DNA from: Corynespora cassiicola | Taxonomy: Eukaryota; Ascomycota; Dothideomycetes; Pleosporales; Corynesporascaceae | Assembly (NCBI GenBank): GCA_022059125.1 | Contig: JAEUWY010000008.1 | Location: 1,860,001-1,924,000, forward strand | Reading direction: 5' to 3' | Length of the DNA stretch: 64,000 nucleotides | In this document: in pieces, positions 11,701 through 24,800 of the stretch | Position numbering within the stretch: position 1 is the stretch's first letter | How the letters are laid out: every line of letters begins with the position of its first letter | The notes under the pieces: generated by a model | What the model saw: the letters and a program-made list of their open reading frames with translations, nothing else | Databases searched by the model: none | What the model was told of the DNA's origin: nothing | Translations under genes and position numbers: made by a program

Positions 11701-13442
11701 GTTAAACTACTATTATATATATTTATATAGTTTTTTTAAAAACTATTCTGCTAATATCTTATCTAAGTAGTAGATTTAGTATTAGTTTTTTCTGTAGAAT
11801 GTCTATAAGTAGCTTATATACTTTAAATTTTTTAAATTTAAGTAGTATTACAGTTTTTATATATTTCAGTTTCGTAAAAAATTTAAAACTGTATTTAGTT
11901 TACTATTAAAGTTTAGTAGAACTTCTAGCCTAATTTCTAAATCTAGTTAATTAATTTATTTTTATATTTTAAAACTATATCGTTATTAGCGTTTCTTTAA
12001 ATTTTAATTTTTTTTATTTAAATTATAGTTTTTTTTTAAGCGTTTACGTATTATAAGTAATTTTTTTTACTATATAAGTATTTTTATTAAATCTCTTCTG
12101 TATTTTTTAAAAGCTTTAGCTAGTTTTTATATTTTTTTAAAGTTCTAGTTAACTTTAAATTATACAAGTTCAGATAGTATACTGCTATTACTGTTTTTTT
12201 TAAATTTATAACTAGTATTATTTAAATAGTTTTTATAATTATATATTTCGCGAAAAGCTTTTTCTTTTTTAAAGCTAAATTTTTTAAACTTAACTTTTTT
12301 AAAAATACTTTTAGGCTCTGTCTAAATACTTTTATTTTAATACTAAATATAATTAAAAAATTTTTTTATTTTTTTGTTTCGCAGTAGTTTGCTGTCGCAG
12401 ATAAATTCTATTTTATAAAATTTTTTTATAATAACTTTCTATTTATTATCTGCGTTAGATTTATTATTTAAAATAATTTATAATATATTTAGCTGTTAAA
12501 TAACTTTATTTTTTAATTAACAGTTTTTTATAATATAGCCTGTTTTTCTATACACATAGTAAGTTATAGCTTTACTTTTAAACTTATTACTTCTTTTTTT
12601 ATTACTTTTTTATTTTAATTTCTAGATATTACTAAAAACTATTAGTTTATTACTATAAATGTTATAAGTAAAATATATTACTTTACGTTTAACTTGTTTA
12701 CTAGTATTAGCGTTATAGTACTTTTTACTATAGCTTAGTTTAGTATATTATTTATATTTTAGATTTTAGTTTTAGTATAACTCTATTTATAATTTATACA
12801 GTTTCTAATTAATATTAATAAATTTATTTATAAGTTATTTAAGCGTGTTAAGCTAAGCTCCAGAACGTATAAGTTTTTTTTTAACATTAAATTTAAGTTT
12901 TTAATAGTACATTATTATAAATACTTTATTATTTTATTTAGTAAAAATTAATAGTTACTAAAATTTATTAGCGTAGTTAGCAGCTAAAGCCTATTATTTA
13001 AAATATTAAATAGTTTATTTAGTAATTATATTTTTATTAAAAACTCTAAAAACTTATTTAATTTTTTTTTTAAATTTATTAAAGTTTTTGATTTATTTAT
13101 TAATATTATTGTTAGCTTTACTGTTTTTATACTTAATAAAAGCTAATTTAATCTATTAAAGTATTTTGTTTTTTATATATATAGCTGCAAATATAACGCG
13201 TTTTTTTTTTTAATATTTTTATTTTAAAAGTTAAAGAATAAGTTAAGCTGCAAAAGCTAGTTTTTAAATTTACTTTATTTTTTATAGTAAAAATTAAATA
13301 TTACTATTTTAATAAAATTATTATCTGCTGTGTTAGATTATATAATTATATTAGTAGTAGCTTTAGTACTAATAATACTACTAGTTAGAGTTAAAAGTAC
13401 GCATAATTCTAAAGTAGTACTTATTTTAAAAAATATTTATAA
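5720..13442 (-). pseudogene. Gypsy-A inner copy gag-pol remnant (RT, RNase H, integrase, chromodomain)
   Basis: Read on the minus strand it parallels the outer copy's plus-strand polyprotein: zinc knuckle at about 12515-12565, RT catalytic box read as YLNNILVF at about 8452-8478 (YLDDILVF before RIP, as expected of Ty3/Gypsy RT), integrase at about 6500-7500 and chromodomain at about 6300-6420. Every domain carries multiple TAA/TAG. The frame is interrupted between RT and gag by the pogo-like element at 8918-10668. A functional product is not possible. Confidence 0.8.
8918..10668 (-). mobile_element. pogo/Fot1-like DNA transposon, copy 1
   Basis: 1751 bp with TIRs, TA on both sides (8916-8917 and 10669-10670). 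The empty site is visible in the third Gypsy-A copy at about 52660. The left end carries a doubled motif, AAGCGAGCGGCG twice, mirrored at the right end. The sequence aligns along its length with copies 2 and 3. The transposase remnant is on the minus strand, by comparison with copy 3. Confidence 0.87.
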
Positions 13443-13885
13443 TATTAAAGCTAGGTTATAGACTATAAATAAAGCTAGAAAATAAGTAGCTGTTTAAGTT
13501 AATTTTTAGAAATAAATACTAGTAAAGTTACGTAAGTAAAATAATATATAATATACTATACAGATTTCTGTGTTAGCAATAGAGTATAATAAGTTAATAG
13601 TTAATTCTAAATAATAAATTTACTAATAAAGTAAATATAATTATAAAGTATAATTATATAAACTATATACTTAGTAGTAACTGTGCTTACTTATACCTAT
13701 TATAAACATTTACTATTAGTACTTATAAGCGCTTACTTTGCTAAAACATAAGCTCTAAATTATATTTTTTTTTTAGTTATGTAATATAGCACAGCAGTTC
13801 CTTCTTAGGCGCGTAATTATATATATAATTAGAGCCGCGCTCTTAATATTGCCTGCTCGAATTTTTCTAAAACTATATTATAATA
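13443..13885 (-). repeat. Gypsy-A inner copy, 5' LTR (coding sense)
   Basis: 443 bp, direct repeat of 5277-5719; right edge CTAAAACTATATTATAATA followed by the TAAAC duplication. Confidence 0.9.
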
Positions 13886-16800
13886 TAAACTACTGCAACA
13901 CAGAAAAATAAAAAAAAATTTTAATTATATTTAGTATTAAAATAAAAATATTTAAATAGAGTTTAGAAGTATTTTTAAAAAAGTTAAATTTAAAAAATTT
14001 AGTTTAAAAAAAAAAAGCTTTTCGCAACGTACACGATTATAAAAAATATCTAAATAACTATAGCTGTAAGTATAAATTAAAAAAACTTATTAAATTCTAA
14101 ATTAATAAAAATTTTAAATAGAAATAAAAAGTAGCTAAGACTTATAAAAAAATAAAAAAAATTTAATAAAAACGCTTATATAGTAGAAAGAATTATCTAT
14201 AACGCGTAAACAGTTAAAAAAAAATAATAACTTAAATAAAGAAAATTAAAACTTAGAGAAACGCTAACAATAACGTAGTTTTAAAATATAAAAATAAATT
14301 AATTAACTAGATTTAGAAATTAGACTAGAAGTTTTACTAAACTCTAATAGCGAACTAAATATAGTTTTAAGTTTTTTATAAAACTAATACACGTAAAAAT
14401 TATAATACTATTTAAATTTAAAAAATTTAAAGTACGTAAACTACTTATAGATATTCTACAGAAAAAATTAATATTAGATTTACTATTTAAATAAAGTATT
14501 AATAAAATAGTTTTTAAAAAAACTATATAAATATATATAATAGTAGTTTAACTGTAAAACACACGTATATAATACTTATTTATAAAATAAATAATAAGTG
14601 TAATATTTTTCTAAAATAAATAAAAATAAAAAACTTATAATTAATATACTAGTTAATAGAAAATATACGTAAAATTTTTAGTAAATATATCTATATAATA
14701 ATTATAAACGTTACTAAAATAAAAAATACTTATATAAATTTAGTAATAAGTTTTTTTTAAAATAGTATCTAGCGTTTAAAATTAACTTAAAATATTATAC
14801 GCTACTAATTTAAAAAATTTACTTAAACTACTTATTAAGCTTAACAGATACTAAATAAAAGTACTATTAGATATAGAAGTTTAATATAACTATATTTTAT
14901 AGCAGGCTGTAAAGAAAAGTAAAATAAAAATATATACTAAAAAATAATTTTATCTACTCTATATTATAAATAAAAAGAAGATACTAAAAAAAGTAATAGT
15001 AGACAACAAAGTATATACTACTATAAATATTTAAAAATACTAGAAAAAAATTATTTTTAATATTTTAGATATAGCTATCTATAATATTATTTTAGAACTT
15101 CTATAGTTTAGAAAGTATAATTTATATATTAATTAGGTAGAGAAGAAGTTTTTATTTATAAAATACGATTACGCTATTATATTAAAACTTATATATTAGT
15201 AGTATTTAATAGTAAATAAAATTACGCTAAATAATATAAGTAGTAAAAAATTAACTAAAATACTTTTAAAAAAAAAGTTAATTCTACTAAATTTAATAAA
15301 GAGCTACTAAATAAAAAAATAAAAATTTTAAAAATAACTTATATAACTTTTAAAATTTCTAAAAAATACAGCAAATAAAAACTACTTTTTTTAAAAAAAA
15401 TAATAATAAAGTATTATTTAAGTATTAGCTTTAGAACTGCAAAATAGCTTTTTAGAAAAAAAATATCTAACTTTTAAACTTATTTACAGTTTATTAAAAA
15501 AAAAACTTATAGTATTATAAATATATTTTAATAAAAATTTTAAAAAAAGATTTATACGCGAATTAACGTTAGAGGCAGAATATTTAATTATTTTTATTTC
15601 TAAAAAAGATAAATTTTTACAGTTATATATAAATTTTAAAAAACTTAATAATATTATAATTAAAAATAAATATCTACTACCGAATATTTAAAAACTTAGA
15701 AATAAACTATTTAAAGTATAAATATTTATAGTTTTAAATTTCTAAAGCGCGTATAACTTAATACATATAAAAAAAAATAAAAAATAAAAAATAGTATTTT
15801 AAACGCGGTATAAATACTATAAATATTTTATAATACTATTTAGTTTTACTAACGCACCTGCGATATATTAAATACTTATTAATAATATATTAAAAGTATA
15901 TTTAAATATATTTATTATTATATATTTAAATAATATTTTAGTTTTTTCTAAAAACTTTAAAAAATATATTTAGCATATATAAATAGTACTAAAATATTTA
16001 AAAAAAGCAGAGCTACAACTTAAACTAAAAAAATATAAATTTTATAAAAAAAAAGTTAAATTTTTAAAATATATTATAAAAAAATATAAAGTTAAAATTA
16101 GTTTAAAAAAAATTAAAGTAGTTAAGAACTAGCTAACGCTAAAAAACGTTAAAAATATATAATTTTTTTTAGAATTCTGTAACTTTAACAGGCAGTTTAT
16201 TAATTACTACTTAAAAAAAATATTACTATTTATAAAATTAATAAAAAAAAATATACTATTTAAGTAGAATACAGATTAGTAATAAGTTTTTAAAACACTT
16301 AAAAAAGTAAATATATTACTACTAGTTTTTATATTTTTTACTAGTAGAAAACTCTTACGCATAGAAACAGATATATTAGATTTAATAATAAAAGTATATA
16401 TTAACTAAAAAAAAAAAAAATAGTATTTAATTATTTATTATTCAAAAAAATTTAGCAGAGCTGAAAAAAATTACAATATTTATAATAAAAAATTACTTAC
16501 TATTATAAATTTTTTTAAATACTAAAAAATTTACGCAGAAAGTTATTTAAAATTTATAGTATATTTAGATTATAAAAATCTAATAATATTTATAACGACT
16601 AAACTATTAGACTAATAATATACTAGATAAAATAAAAAACTAAAATAATATAAATTTAAAATTATTTATATACTAGATAAAAAAAATAGAAAAGTAGATA
16701 TTCTAAGCTAAAAAACAGATATTATAAAAACTAAATTAATAAATAAAACTGCTATTTTTAAGTAAGCGCTAAATAGTATTTTAAAACTAGTACGCAGTAT

Positions 16801-18675
16801 TAATCTTATTATAATAGTATATTAATAAGTACTAAAAGAACTTTATTAAACTATTATCTAGCAGTATTGTAAAAATCTGTTATATAAACACTTAAATATT
16901 AAATAAATAATTAAACTAATATAATAGACGTATAATATTTTTAGACTAAAAAATAAAGTAGTAAAGTTTATTAAAAAATATATAATATATTAAAAAAATA
17001 AGTATAATATATATATTTAGTACAGAGAGCTATAAGCTGTAGAAATACTAAATAAACTCTAAATAAATATTACTATAAACTTTATTACTAAACTACTAAC
17101 GTTTTAAAACCTAGTTTCTAAAGTACTTTATAATACTATTTTAATAGTTGTAGATAGATTTACAAAATATATAAAAATAATTCTATTTAAAAATAATTAT
17201 ACTATACTAAAATTAGTATAGATTATTTTAAATTGCGTAGTTAGGTATTACAGATTATTTTAATTAATTATTAGTAATAAAGACAAACTTTTTACGTTAA
17301 ACTATTAGATAACACTAATATTAGCTATTAGAATTAAAAAAAAATTATTAACAGTATATTATTTATAAATAAATAGTTAAATAAAAAAAATAAACTAGAC
17401 TATAAAAATATACTTACAGATATATAGCAACTAAAAACAGAATAATTAGATATTACTACTATTTATAGTATAACTAGCATTTAACAATAGAAAATTAGTA
17501 ATAATAAAGTAATTTTTTATTACGTATTATACAGAATATATCTAAATTTTCTATTACTAAAAACTAAAAAAAAAAAAATTAAGCTAGTTATAAGTTAAGT
17601 AATAGACAAATTAAAAAAACTATAAAAATTTTATAAATAATTATAGAAGAATATTAAGACAGCATAACGTAAGACTATTTTTTATATTAACTAAAAATAA
17701 AAAATAGTACTTTAGTTAAAAAGAGAAAATAAAGTATATCTTTTTATAAAAATTTTTTAAATAAAATAACTAAGTAAAAAATTAAATTACATTAAAGTTA
17801 GACTATTTCTAATTCTAAAATAAAAAAACTAGTTAACTATAAACTTTAACTCTCTGCTAATACTAGAATATATCTAGTATTTTATATATTACTATTAGAA
17901 CTTGCTAACGCTGAAATACTAGTTTAAAAATACTTTTACTATAAAATAAAATAAAAAGTTAAATTTAAAGTTAAGAAAGTAAAAGTATATTAATAATTAC
18001 TTAGAGAATAAGAATATCTAGTTAAATAAAAAAGTTACTTTAAGTTTAAGAATATATAAAAACTAAAAACTAACTTTAGAAATTACTTAATACTGTTAAA
18101 TTATTATTAAAAAAAGTAATAACAGAATTAATAAAGTTTATTATAAACTATATTATAAGTAAAAATCTAACTAGAGTATTAGTAGTAAAATAGTCTATAA
18201 ATTAAACAGCGTTTAACTTACTATTTTTTTTTATTTCTAATACTAAATAAAGCGCTTTTTTTTTCGCACGCTTTTTAGCCTGTTTTAATATTTTTTTATT
18301 TTATATTAACTAAAATATTACTTACGCTAATAACTTTTTATTTTTATTTACTTTTTTTTAATACTTATTATAAGTATAGTTAAGTAACTTTTATAATAAG
18401 CTTACGCAGAGGTAACTAAGTTTAGTATACTTAGTATATTTTAAATAAAAATTAGATATAATAAAGTAATTTTAACTAAAAGTAAAATACTTATTATAAA
18501 AAAAAAAATAATATTTGCGCGATAAATTTTAAACGTAAAATAAATATAATATACTTAAAAGTTAAAAAATATAATATACTAGTTATATTTATAAAATGTA
18601 GAGTAACAGCGTTTATAAATAAAACTACTAATTAGTTATATAATTTAAAAATAAATTCTAAAAAAAAAAAAATAG
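13886..18675 (+). pseudogene. Gypsy-A outer copy pol remnant (protease/RT/RNase H/integrase/chromodomain)
   Basis: Plus-strand frame with stops only of the TAA/TAG type. RT: NFKKLNNIIIKNKYLLPNI at about 15636 and the catalytic box YLNNILVFS at 15923-15949 (YLDDILVFS with both Asp changed to Asn by G-to-A). Integrase: VDRFTKYIKIILFK at about 17148 and a degenerate HPQTDGQTER at about 17350-17400. Chromodomain: EYLVK followed by a stop where Trp is expected, then KSYFKFKN, at about 18010-18060, which places the family in the chromoviruses of Ty3/Gypsy. The frame joins the gag part at 4224-5276. Confidence 0.82.
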
Positions 18676-19118
18676 TATTATAATATAGTTTTAGAAAAAT
18701 TTAAGTAGATAATATTAAAAACGCAGTTTTAATTATATATATAATTACGCATCTAAAAAGAAACTGCTGTATTATATTATATAACTAAAAAAAATATATA
18801 ATTTAGAGCTTACGTTTTAGTAAAATAAGCGCTTATAAGTACTAATAGTAAGCGTTTATAATAAGTATAGGTAAGCACGGTTACTATTAAGTATATAGTT
18901 TATATAATTATATTTTATAATTATATTTACTTTATTAGCAAATCTATTATTTAAAATTAACTATTAACTTATTATACTTTATTACTAATACAGAAATCTA
19001 TATAGTATATCGCACATTATTTTACTTACGTAACTCTACTAGTACTTATCTCTAAAAATTAACTTAAGCAGCTACTTACTTTCTAGTCTTACTTATAGCC
19101 TGTAGCACAGCCTTAACA
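18676..19118 (+). repeat. Gypsy-A outer copy, 3' LTR
   Basis: 443 bp, ends ...TGTAGCACAGCCTTAACA directly before the CTAGA duplication. Its last 60 bp is noticeably less mutated than the rest. Confidence 0.9.
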
Positions 19119-19139
19119 CTAGACTAGCTATTAAAATAA

Positions 19140-20800
19140 AATTTTTTTAATTTTAATAAAATTTAGCGGTTCTTTTTTAGTATTAAAAATAATATAAAAC
19201 TTATATAATATTTATAGCTTAAAAGATTAATATAAAGTTAGAGTAAAAAAAAGTATAAATTTAAAAGCTTATTTAATTTTTATTTAAAAAACTATTAAAA
19301 AAATTTATTTTACGCTAATTTAGTTAATTTTAGTCTATATTATATAAGTAAAAAACTAGAGCTAAAAAATTAATTTAATATTAAAAAAATAAAGTTTAAA
19401 AAATAAAGTTTTGCTTATATAAGTACTAATTATATAATAATAAACTAGTTAAATTAGTATATAAATAAATATTTCAGAAATAGAAATTTAAATCTCTATT
19501 TTCTCTAAATAAAAATAAAATCGAATTTTAGTTTTTAGATTATAAAAAAAAAGTTAATTTTTTATTAAAAGCTGATATATCTATTATAACTATTTTTTAT
19601 ATATTAAATAAGAGTAAAAAAAGTATTAAAAATACTATATAAAAAATAAATTAAAAAAAGATTATTTAATAGTTTAAAAAAAAATTAAAAAAAGATAAAA
19701 CTAAACTATTAAAAAGAGAAAAAAAAATTAATAAAGATTTAATTAAAAGCTCTAAAAAAAAAAATAAAAAAATATTATTTAAAAATAATATAAAAATATT
19801 TAAAAGAAGAAAATTATAGTATAAATATTAGTACTAAAAAGCTGTATTTGAATAAAAAAAAAGCTAAAATAAAATTAGAATATACTAAAAAAAAATTAAA
19901 AAATATAGAAAATATAAATTTAAATAAAATTATATTTTCTAATAAGTTAGTAATAGAAAAAAGCTTAAGTTCTAGACAGAAATATATATAAAAAAAAAAA
20001 AAGAAAGTAGAAGCTGAATTAGTTTTTATAAAATTAAATTATAAATTAAAATTTTTTTTAAAGTATTAAAATAAATTAAAAAGTAATTATAATTTTTTAA
20101 TTTAATTACTTTTTTAAAAAAATTAATACTAATTAAATTATAGCTCGAGATATTATGATATTAGTATAAAAAGCTATTTAGATAGAAAAAAGATCAGAAT
20201 TAGTGTTTATTAAAATATTTAATTTTAAAAATAATTTTAATAATACAGATTATATATAAAAAGTATTAAAACTTGTTATTAAAAAACAAATAAAACCCGG
20301 TTAGTTTATATATCTTTTTTAACTTTTTTAAATTAAATATTAAATTTAATTAAATAAATTTAATTAATTATTAAATTATAAAATTAATATAAAGACTAAT
20401 TAGTTTATAGACTAGAAATCTTAACAAGATAATTTAAAAATTTATACAGCTAAACTAGTTTTAAAATAGTTTAAAAAAAAATTATTTAAATATCTAGCTT
20501 ATAGCCCAGATCTAGCACTTATAAAAAATATTTAAGCTATATTAAAAAATAATTTAAAAAAATTAAATCCTAATTTATTAGGTAAAAAAAATAATAAAAA
20601 AATAATATTTTATTTATAAATACTATAAATAAAGAATAGAATTTAATTCTATGAAAAATAATAGATAATTATATATTATCTTTACTTAGGTGTTAGAAAC
20701 CAGTTATTAAAGCTAACGGGTATTATACAAAATATTAATAATTTAATTAATTATTAATTTATTTATATAGTTTAATTTTTTAAAATTATTTTTTCTATTA
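19140..20800 (+). pseudogene. Tc1/mariner transposase remnant (DDE_3 type), element 1
   Basis: The C-terminal catalytic half is recognisable: QDNLKIYTAKLVLK at 20425-20466, matching the QDNAPIHTA motif of Tc1/mariner, and SPDLALIKNI followed by a stop for Trp at 20503-20536, matching SPDLNPIENIW (the catalytic Glu is now Lys, GAA to AAA). The second copy keeps DLGPIKNV at the same place. The N-terminal DNA-binding half is too degraded to assign. Stops are TAA/TAG throughout. Confidence 0.78.
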
Positions 20801-21446
20801 TTATTATTATTATTTTTTAGATAAAAAGGTTATACTAAATATATATATATATATTTATATAGTCTACAAGTTTATAATAATAAAATAAAAAAACAAAAAT
20901 TTACTCTAGAAAAAAAATAGATTAGCTTTTAAATTTGCATTTTTTTTTACTACATTTTTACTTTAAATTATTAAGCTATAAATATTATATAAACTATATA
21001 TTAATTTTAATACTAAACGAGCGCTTATAAATTTCTTTAAAATTAATTTTTTTTTATATTAATAGCTAGTATAATTACAGAGTTATACTAGTTTAAAAAG
21101 TATAACTTTTTTTTAGTTTTTTTTTCGTGTCACCCCACTGTAATAAAGAAAATATAATTATTATTTCTTTTTTATTATTATTAAAAAGCTATTATATTTT
21201 TTTAAAAGTATTTTTTAACTATTTATACGCGTTTAAAAGCTATTTTTAAACTATTATATTAAAAAATATTATTATATAAAAATTCAGCTTTAAATAATAG
21301 TATTTATTTTATACTAAAATTAATAGCAGAAAAATAGCTTAAATAATATACATTAATAATAGTTCTAAAAACATTATTTATTATTTTTAAAATTTATTTA
21401 GAGCGTAGATTTTATGCGGTTTACTTACTTTATATACTAATATAAA

Positions 21447-21805
21447 TATAAGAATATAGAGCGACTTGTCTCTAATACGGCTTAAATACTACTTAAAATA
21501 AAAGTTTACAGAACTAGAAAATAATTATAAATTAGAACCTATAGGTTTTATACGAAAAAATATTTCTAAATTATAAAACTATTTAGAAATATTGCGTTTT
21601 TTTATATTTTTTTTTAAAAAATTTTATTTCTAGTTTAGCTTAGTACTGTTTTAGTTATAAAAAAATAAAAAATTTAAATAGCTAGATATTTAGATTTAAG
21701 TTAAAATTAAGTTAAAAATTAAAATTAAAGTTTAGTTAGAAGTTAAAGTTACGTGCGTAATACTAAAAAGTAAATTTAAACTTTATATAAATAAAATTTA
21801 TTATA
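21447..21805 (-). repeat. Gypsy-D left LTR (3' LTR in coding sense)
   Basis: 359 bp; direct repeat of 38395-38752. It is less mutated at its left edge (TATAGAGCGACTTGTCTCTA) than its partner. Confidence 0.88.
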
Positions 21806-24800
21806 TATATTTTTTTTTAGTAAACAGATTATTCTAATCTGTTTTAAGTTTATAGCTTATTAAAAAAAATATAAATATTTTTTATTAAAAGCGGGGCATT
21901 TTATTTTATTATTTATTTTTTATTTTTTATATTTTATAAAAAAAAGTGTTGCGCGTTTGCGTAGCTAGCTAAATATTTAAAATATTATTATTTAGTTAGT
22001 ATAAATTTAGTATTTTTTTACTTTTTTTTTTTTAACTATTATATTCTATAAGTAGTTTGTTCTAATTTTAATATTTAAATTAATTTATTTTTAGAGTTTC
22101 TAACTATTTTAACAGCTCTGCTTTACTATATTTATTTTAGTTTTATTTAGTACTTTACTAGTAGTTTACTATACAATATACTTACGCGCTTATTACGCTT
22201 TAGTTAAAAAAAATATTATTAACTTTAAATTTAAGTTAGTTTTAAGTAAAAAATATAAATACTATACAGCTTAAAAAAGTTTTTATAAATTTATATATAT
22301 CTAATTTAGAACGCTTTTTAAATAGTTAACTAATACTCTATTTTTAAATTTTAAAGTATTATACTAATAAATATAAAATATTAATACAGGCTGTAAATAA
22401 TTAAAAAAAAAGTTTAAACTATATTTTATTTTTTTACTACTATAAAAATTACAGCTAAAATAGTTTTAGTAATAGTTTAGATAATTAGAGTAAAGTCAGA
22501 GCGTATATAAATAGAAAAAGTATTACTAGCTATTTATACGCTTTTAAAAGCAGTTTATAAAAATATAAAAAAAATAAATTAAAAGTTAGCTAATTTAAAA
22601 ATAGTTTATTTCTGTAGTTTAATTTGCGTAAATTAAAAAAAAACTGCTAGTTTTACTAAGTTTTTTTTAGTAAAATAGTTTTAGCAGGTAGATAAGTTAG
22701 CTAAAACTTAATAAAGCTTAATAATAAATTAAAATTAAAAAAATTAAATAATAATATATTTATTTATAATAAAAATAAAAAAAATTAGTACTTAGGCTGA
22801 GAGCAGGTCTAAAATAAATTCTAAGTAAATATTTAATAACTATTTTATATTATTTTATTATTTTGCAGATAATCTATATTTTTTTTTTATATTTAAAGCT
22901 ATTAGTTTAGAAACTAAAAAGGTTCTAGCTTATTTAAATACTTATTATAAAATATTTTAAGTTTATAAAAAGCGTTTATGAAATTAAATATATTATATTA
23001 TATAAAGTCCGGGTTATATCTAATCTAGCTTATTTAGTACTTTAATAATAAACATACTAGTTTATTAGCGAGAATATTTTTAACTTTTTATTTTTTTACT
23101 TTATTAATAAACACTTTAATAGATTTTAAAATTTTTTATTTTAAAAATAGATTATCTAGGTTTTTATAGAAAACGTTTAGTATAAATATATTATAGATTT
23201 TTAATTTAGAAAGTAATTTAAAACAGTATAAATAGTTTATTTTTTTTATCATTTTAAAAAGATCTATTTACTGTTCAGACAGCTTCTAACTTAGTTTTAT
23301 TAATAATAAATTTTTAGTTTTTAAGTATACTTAATTTTTAATATTTTAATCTACTTAATAGTAATAAGAATTAATTTAAACTTATATCTGTTTTTAAACT
23401 TTTTTAAAAAAATTTTTTATAATTTTTTATATTTTATATATTTAAAAAACTAAAGCTAAAGTATTTTAGTAGTTTAGTTTTTTTTAAAGTTTTAAAAGTT
23501 TAAATTTTTTTTAATATTAATTTTAATAAAGTTTAGAACTAAATAGAACTTAGTATAAAGTTATTTTTAAGTTTATATATAGTAAAATAATTTAGACGCG
23601 ATTTATTAATAGCAGAAATTTACTTTAGTTATTTTAATAATAGTTTATAAATAGCTTTAGTTTTTAGTTAATATATTAGTTTATAATTTTAGTTTAACTG
23701 TCTGTTTTTTTATAGTATATAGTAAATAATTTAATTTTAATACTAATAATATAATAGAATTTAGACTAGAAGCTAGAGACAAACTATAGTTTTTAGTTAG
23801 ATATAATAGTTTTTAAAGTATATTTAAATTAGTATATTTACTAAATAAATAGATAGGCTATACTACGTATATTAATATTTTTATAATATAAAATTAATAC
23901 AGCTTACTTAAAAAATTAATTAATAATTACTAAAATTTAGTTATACTTAATTTTATTACAGAGAAATTTCTTAAAATTTATATAAAGATATTATATAAGT
24001 TTATTTAAAATAAAAAGTAAATAGATTTTTTTAGTAGTTTAAATTTATTTTAAATATATCTGTTAACAGATAAAGCAGTTTTTTATATATTATTTATATA
24101 AGTTAACTATATTTTTTTAGTAGTATTTTTAGATTAGTAACTAGTAAATTTTTATAAAGCTAAAGTATACAGAGAAAACTTAGTTATAAGCTTTTTATAT
24201 TAAACGTGTAATAAGTATAGAATTTTAAAAAATATAATGTAAAGAATAAGCGAGCCGATCGGATAAGCGAGCCGATTAGCCTCTAACTGCCCCAGCACCT
24301 ACGCAACTACCTACTTAACTATTTTAAAAAAATACTGTAATAACTTAATATAAAAAGTAACTACAGTAGTTATACTGTTATTTTATACGTATAAAAATTA
24401 TATTTTTACTCTCTGCAGTGTGTGCAGCGCGCTTTTAACTGCCGGCTGCTACTAAAATAAACTACTTTTTTATACTTTTTCTTATTTAATTGCTTTTTAA
24501 CGTTTTTTTAAGCTATAATTTTAGCTCTTTTAGCCTTTATTAAAGTTTTTTTACTCTAAATCTGTTTTTTTTTTCGCTTTATACGCTGTATAGCAGCTTT
24601 ATTAGCTTTTTTAAAGTTTTTATTTTAGTTTTTAAGTAATACAGCTATATAAAATATTACTGCAGCTTTTTTTTTAAGCTAATTAATAGCTATAAAAATA
24701 AAAGTAAGTAATAAATTTTTATACTTTCTAATTCTGTTATAAATTAATATTAATTAAGTTTCTAGCTTATACGCGTTGCTTAGTGTTCTAGCTTTTTACT

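Larger units (their letters stand above)
5277..13885 (-). mobile_element. Gypsy-A inner copy, inverted inside the outer copy
   Basis: LTRs at 5277-5719 and 13443-13885, direct repeats of each other and reverse complement of the outer LTRs. TSD is CAAAC on the left (5272-5276) and TAAAC on the right (13886-13890), differing by one RIP-type C-to-T. The element encodes its polyprotein on the minus strand. Net length is about 6.86 kb after removing the pogo insertion at 8918-10668. It entered the gag region of the outer copy, so it is the younger insertion. Confidence 0.92.
3781..19118 (+). mobile_element. Gypsy-A chromovirus LTR retrotransposon (outer copy), interrupted
   Basis: LTRs at 3781-4223 and 18676-19118 (443 bp each, direct repeats starting TGTTATAATA and ending ...TTAACA), flanked by identical CTAGA (3776-3780 and 19119-19123). 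The interior is split by an inverted copy of the same family at 5277-13885; joining 5276 to 13891 restores the family's continuous sequence. Net length is about 6.7 kb. Gag with a zinc knuckle lies at 4224-5276; RT, RNase H, integrase and chromodomain at 13886-18675, all on the plus strand and full of RIP-type stops. Confidence 0.92.
3712..21140 (+). mobile_element. Tc1/mariner-like DNA transposon 1, split by Gypsy-A
   Basis: Terminal inverted repeats of about 75 bp: left CAGAGAGGTAATACGAAAAA..., right (reverse complement) CAGTGGGGTGACACGAAAAA..., both continuing through AAACTAGTATAACTCTGTAA. Flanked by TA on both sides (3710-3711, 21141-21142), the Tc1/mariner target duplication. Removing Gypsy-A (3781-19118 plus 5 bp) leaves about 2.09 kb, close to the uninterrupted second copy at 55508-57504 (1997 bp). 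Gypsy-A entered only about 65 bp inside the left end. The transposase remnant lies at 19140-20800. Confidence 0.88.

Noticed and set aside
20836..20860. AT microsatellite as a functional element.
   Set aside because: A short (AT)n run inside the Tc1-like element; expected by chance in this composition.
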